Below are positions 59,901 through 64,000 of a DNA stretch of 64,000 nucleotides, piece by piece. The stretch covers positions 14,076,846 through 14,140,845 of the forward strand of contig NC_088779.1 in the NCBI RefSeq assembly GCF_954871325.1, read 5' to 3'. Each line of letters starts with the position of its first letter. The stretch's first letter is position 1. A program made the position numbers and the translations under genes. The notes under the pieces were generated by a model that saw nothing but the letters and a program-made list of their open reading frames with translations, did no database searches and was not told the DNA's origin. This DNA comes from Gordionus sp. m RMFG-2023. Its lineage: Eukaryota; Nematomorpha; Gordioida; Chordodea; Parachordodidae.

Positions 59901-62900
59901 TATTTGTTATTAAGTATTGAATATAACTATTGATAAAATCTTTTATTGCCATTTAAAATATTTTTGTAAAACGCCTTGTTAATAATATAATTTGTAATTA
60001 TATACTAAAATTTATTATAATTTCTCCCTTAAGATATATATTTGTATTAAGTATTTTAACTATTGATGAAATTTTTTAATGCTTTTTAAAATAATTAAAA
60101 ATTTATAAAACGCATACTTAATAATATTATATATATATATTAAAATTTATTATAATATCCCCCTTAAAATATATATTTGTTATTAAGTATTGAATATAAC
60201 TATTGATAAAATCTTTTATTGCCATTTAAAATATTTTTGTAAAACGCCTTGTTAATAATATAATTTGTAATTATATACTAAAATTTATTATAATTTCTCC
60301 CTTAGATATATATTTGTATTAAGTATTTTAACTATTGATGAAATTTTTTAATGCTAAAATAATTAAAAATTTATAAAACGCATACTTAATAATATTATAT
60401 ATATATATTAAAATTTATTATAATATCCCCCTTAAAATATATATTTGTTATTAAGTATTGAATATAACTATTGATAAAATCTTTTATTGCCATTTAAAAT
60501 ATTTTTGTAAAACGCCTTGTTAATAATATAATTTGTAATTATATACTAAAATTTATTATAATTTCTCCCTTAAGATATATATTTGTATTAAGTATTTTAA
60601 CTATTGATGAAATTTTTTAATGCTTTTTAAAATATATTAAAAATTTATAAAACGCATAATTAATAATATTATATATATATATTAAAATTTATTATAATAT
60701 CCCCCTATAAATATATATTTGTTATTAAGTATTGAATATAACTATTGATAAAATCTTTTATTGCCATTTAAAATATTTTTGTAAAACACCTTGTTAATAA
60801 TATAATATGTAATTATATACTAAAATTTATTATAATTTCTCCCTTAAGATATATATTTGTATTAAGTATTTTAACTATTGATGAAATTTTTTAATGCTAT
60901 TTAAAATAATTATAAAATTTATAAAACGCATACTTAATAATATTATTATGAAATATATATATTAAAATTTATTATAATATCTCACCCTTAAAATATATAT
61001 TTGTTATTAAGTATTGAATATAACTATTTGTTATCATAAATCTTTTATTGCCATTTAATAATATTTTTGTAAAACGCCTTATTAATAATATAATTTAGTA
61101 ATTATATACTAAAATTTATTATAATTTCTCCCTTATATATAATTTGTATATAAGTATTTTAACTATTGATGAAATTTTTTAATGCTAAAATAATTAAAAA
61201 TTTATAAAACGCATACTTAATCAATACTTATATATATATATTAAAATTTATTATAATATCCTCCTGTAAAATATATATTTGTTATTATAGTATTGAATAT
61301 AACTATTGATAAAATCTTTTATTGCCATTTAAAATATTTTTGTAAAACGCCTTGTTAATAATATTAATTTGTAATTATATATCTAAAATTTATTATAATT
61401 TCTCCCTTAAGATATATATTTGTATTAAGTATTTTAACTATTGATGAAATTTTTTAATGCTTATTTAAAATAATTAAAAATTTATAAAACGCATATCTTA
61501 ATAATATTATATATATATTAAAATTTATTATAATATCCACCCTTAAAATATATATTTGTTATTAAGTTGAATATAACTATTGATAAAATCTTTTATTGGC
61601 CATTTAAAATATTTTTGTAAAACGCCTTGTCGTAATAATATAATTGTGTAATTATATACTAAAATTTATTAGTGAATTTCTCCCTTAAGTGATATATTTG
61701 TATTCAAGTATATTTAACTATTGAGTGAAATTTGTCTTAATGCTAAAATACATTAAAATATTTATAAAACGCATACTTAATAATATTATATATATATAGT
61801 TAAAATTTATATAGTAATATCCACCCTCGGTAAAATATCATATATTGTTATTTAAGTATTGAATATAACTATTGATAAAATCGTCTTTATCTGCCATCTA
61901 CGGTAAAATATTATATAGTGGTATTAAACGCCTTGTTAAGTGAAGTATACATCATCGTAATCTATATCTACGGTAAAATATTATATAGTAATTGAGTCTC
62001 CGAGTGGAAAATATCATATAGTTGTATTTAAGTATTTTAACTGAATTGATGAAATTGTTTTAATGCTAAAACTACATTAAAAATATTATAAAACGGCATT
62101 TAGCTTCAAGTGGAAAATATTATATAGTGATATTTGAGTCTTGAAAATTGTACATTATAATCATCCACATCTACGGTAAAATATCATATATTGTTATTTA
62201 AGTCTCGAATGATAACTATTGATAAAATCTTTTATTGCCAGTCTTAAAATGATTTTTGTAAAACGTCTTCGTTAATCAATATAATTTGTCAATTATATAC
62301 TAAAATTTATTATAATCTTCTCCCTTAATATATATTTGTATTAAGTATTATTATACTGAATTGATGTCCAAATTTTATAATGCTATAAATCAATTACACA
62401 AAATTTACCTAAATACTTGTCATATCTTAATAATTATTAACTATATATATATATGTAAAATTTATTATAATATTCACACTATTAATAATATCATATTTGT
62501 TATTAAGTATTGCAATATAACTATTGATAAAATCTTATTATTGCCATTAATTATAAATATTTTTGTAAAATCGCCTTGTTAAGTAATATAATTTGTAATT
62601 ATATACTGAGAAATTTATTATAATATTCTTGGGCCATTAAGATATATATTTGTAATATGAATGTATGTTTAACTATTGGGATGAAAGTTGATTTGAAGTC
62701 GCTGTTTTAAAATAATTAAAAATTTATAAAACGCATACTTAATAATATTATATATATATATTAAAATTTATTATAATATCCCCCTTAAAATATATATTTG
62801 TTATTAAGTATTCAATATAACTATTGATAACTTTTATTGCCATTTAAAATATTTTTGTAAAACGCCTTGTTAATAATATAATTTGTAATTATATACTAAA

Positions 62901-63131
62901 ATTTATTATAATTTCTCCCTTATATATATTTGTATTAAGTATTTTAACTATTGATGAAATTTTTTAATGCTAAAATAATTAAAAATTTATAAAACGCATA
63001 CTTAATAATATTATATATATATATTAAAATTTATTTTAATATCCCCCTTAAAATATATATTTGTTATTAAGTATTGAATATAACTATTGATAAAATCTTT
63101 TATTGCCATTTAAAATATTTTTGTAAAACGC
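47985..63131 (+). repeat. Dimeric 266-273 bp satellite array, about 15 kb
   Basis: About 56 tandem dimers. Each is two related halves of about 133 bp. Half A has ATATCCCCCTTAAAATATAT, TTGTTATTAAGTATTGAATA, TTTTATTGCCATTTAAAATA and AAAACGCCTTG. Half B has AATTTCTCCCTTATATATAT, TTGTATTAAGTATTTTAACT, TTGATGAAATTTTTTAATGC and AAAACGCATACT. Half B has a short form (dimer 266 bp) and a long form (AAGATATATATTTG and GCTTTTTAAAA; 273 bp). Short and long forms are interspersed. Neighbouring copies are almost identical, so the array is young or actively homogenised. It may be a centromeric or other heterochromatic block; nothing in the sequence proves that. Confidence 0.95.
61027..62705 (+). repeat. 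Disrupted segment of the satellite
   Basis: Inside the array the repeat suddenly accumulates many small insertions (CG, GTG, CAT, TC) and a recurrent novel motif, CTACGGTAAAATATTATATA, at about 61898, 61968 and 62170 with a related one at 61828. Perfect units resume at about 62706. The 73-codon frame at 62361 is an accident of this segment. Confidence 0.85.
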
Positions 63132-63133
63132 CG

Positions 63134-64000
63134 ATGGAAAGATTAGATTATAGTGAGAAAGATTGGGTATCAAAGGGCATATATATGATACAAGAGGAAA
63201 GGATACATGATCCTTGCCCTAGAGTTTGGATAAATTTGAATGGAAATATGGTATCCATGTTATTTGATACTGGGGCAGCCATATCCGTGATGGGATATGA
63301 GAAATATCAGAGTATTTGGTCGGAAGGGGTAATTAAACGGGAGGACATCAAGATCCGTCAGTTGGATGGATCAGAAGTCGCAGTGATGGGAAGGGTGGAG
63401 TTAAAGGTGGTATTAGAGAATAGAGTGGAGATTTTGGACTTATGGATAGTAGATCGAAAAGTAGAGTCAGTAGTGGGATGGGATTGGATCACCCGAATTG
63501 GTCCAGATTGTGGTTTTTGGGGGGTATTCGCATGGTGTGGTGTATTTTTACCTGTTGCAAGATATGAAGAAAATAGAGATATGAATTTGTGGTATGGAGA
63601 GAGATTGCCAGGAATTGAAACCTTTTTGGAAGGGGAAAGGAGAAGAGAGGATAATAGGGTTGTTAGAGACTGTAGGGGAGGTTTTGGGGGGAACTATAGG
63701 GGAGGTTTTGGGGGGAACTATAGGGGAGGTATTGGGGGGAACTATAGGGGAGGTATTGGGGGGAACTATAGGGGAGGTTTTGGGGGGAACTATAGGGGAG
63801 ATATTGGGGGGAATTTTAGGGGAGGTATTGGGGAGAATTATAGGGGAGGTATCGGGGGAAACTATAGGGGAGGTAGCGGGGGAAATTATAAGGGAAGTTT
63901 TGGGGGGAACTATAGGGGAGGTATTGGGGAGAATTTTAGGAGTTGTCGCGACTTTGGGAGAAAGGAAGAAAGAAATGATACTGAAGAACAGAAAGAAATT
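63134..64000 (+). CDS. Retropepsin protein of an LTR-type retroelement, open at window end
   Basis: An ATG at 63134, three bases after the last satellite unit, opens a frame that runs to the end of the window (289 codons). Residues 30-130 are a retroviral-type aspartic protease: the catalytic LFDTGAAISVMG, then IRQLDGSEVAVMGRVELKV and SVVGWDWITRIG. After a Trp-rich linker comes a Gly-Arg-Asn-Tyr repeat region of eight-residue units (GGNYRGGF), then a charged tail. It is much less AT-rich than the rest of the window. The visible part looks whole. The family is most likely Ty3/gypsy, but a domesticated protease is possible. Reverse transcriptase would be expected beyond the window. Confidence 0.7.
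   Translation, partial: MERLDYSEKDWVSKGIYMIQEERIHDPCPRVWINLNGNMVSMLFDTGAAISVMGYEKYQSIWSEGVIKREDIKIRQLDGSEVAVMGRVELKVVLENRVEILDLWIVDRKVESVVGWDWITRIGPDCGFWGVFAWCGVFLPVARYEENRDMNLWYGERLPGIETFLEGERRREDNRVVRDCRGGFGGNYRGGFGGNYRGGIGGNYRGGIGGNYRGGFGGNYRGDIGGNFRGGIGENYRGGIGGNYRGGSGGNYKGSFGGNYRGGIGENFRSCRDFGRKEERNDTEEQKEI
63669..63943 (+). repeat. 24-bp minisatellite coding GGNYRGG(F/I)
   Basis: About eleven in-frame 24-bp units (GGGAACTATAGGGGAGGT plus a variable codon pair). Every unit preserves the frame, and variation is mostly between Phe, Ile and Ser codons at one position, consistent with slippage under coding constraint. RGG-rich stretches of this kind often bind RNA. Confidence 0.88.

Noticed and set aside
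62361-62582. 73-codon frame in the satellite
   Set aside because: Falls in the disrupted segment of the array; an accident of insertions.
47985-63131. Idea that the satellite is a mitochondrial control-region repeat transferred with cox1
   Set aside because: The junction is tempting, but nothing in the unit resembles mitochondrial genes and the array is far too long and regular; chance insertion at the edge is simpler without the mitochondrial genome to compare.

Overview
The window is animal nuclear DNA, strikingly AT-rich, with very little host coding sequence. Three things point to a bilaterian invertebrate. There is a Hox4/Deformed-class homeobox gene split by a spliceosomal intron. Several transposon genes have short introns. 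A nuclear copy of mitochondrial cox1 reads only with TGA as tryptophan. I cannot name the species. The cox1 copy carries a palindrome over its 5' end, and palindromes inside mitochondrial genes are known from horsehair worms (Nematomorpha), but that is only a hint.

Layout. 0-5.3 kb: a tRNA-like SINE head, a decayed hAT with a BED finger, and a small palindrome. 5.3-8.5 kb: a full-length APE-type LINE with an 18-bp target duplication and a tRNA-like 5' head. 8.5-13.5 kb: hAT MITEs and a 1.9-kb hAT copy. 13.6-19.7 kb: a 6.1-kb fold-back element made of inverted arrays of a 119-bp repeat, each unit centred on GACAATTGTC. 20.1-21.7 kb: a Mutator-like MITE with a perfect 9-bp duplication. 22.4-23.5 kb: the last two exons of the Hox4/Dfd gene, the one clear host gene. 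23.8-31.2 kb: nested hAT elements. 31.6-36.0 kb: a second fold-back element with different ends but the same GACAATTGTC repeat, carrying a piece of a LINE and a hAT MITE. 36.0-38.9 kb: a hAT with 8-bp duplications and a recognisable but broken transposase. 39.0-40.7 kb: a Ty3/gypsy fossil on the minus strand. 41.8-42.2 kb: a LINE 3' fragment. 43.4-46.8 kb: a 100-bp tandem array next to a FLYWCH/MULE transposase. 47.7-48.0 kb: the cox1 copy. 48.0-63.1 kb: about 15 kb of a 266-273 bp satellite built from two diverged 133-bp halves. 63.1-64.0 kb: a retropepsin reading frame with Gly-Arg-rich repeats, open to the window edge.

How it fits together. This is not an operon-like system. It is a Hox locus crowded by DNA transposons nested in one another, abutting a large satellite block. 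The most unusual signal is the 118-119 bp GACAATTGTC repeat, which forms the arms of two fold-back elements with unrelated termini. A third inverted array with an unrelated 100-bp unit lies beside the MULE transposase.
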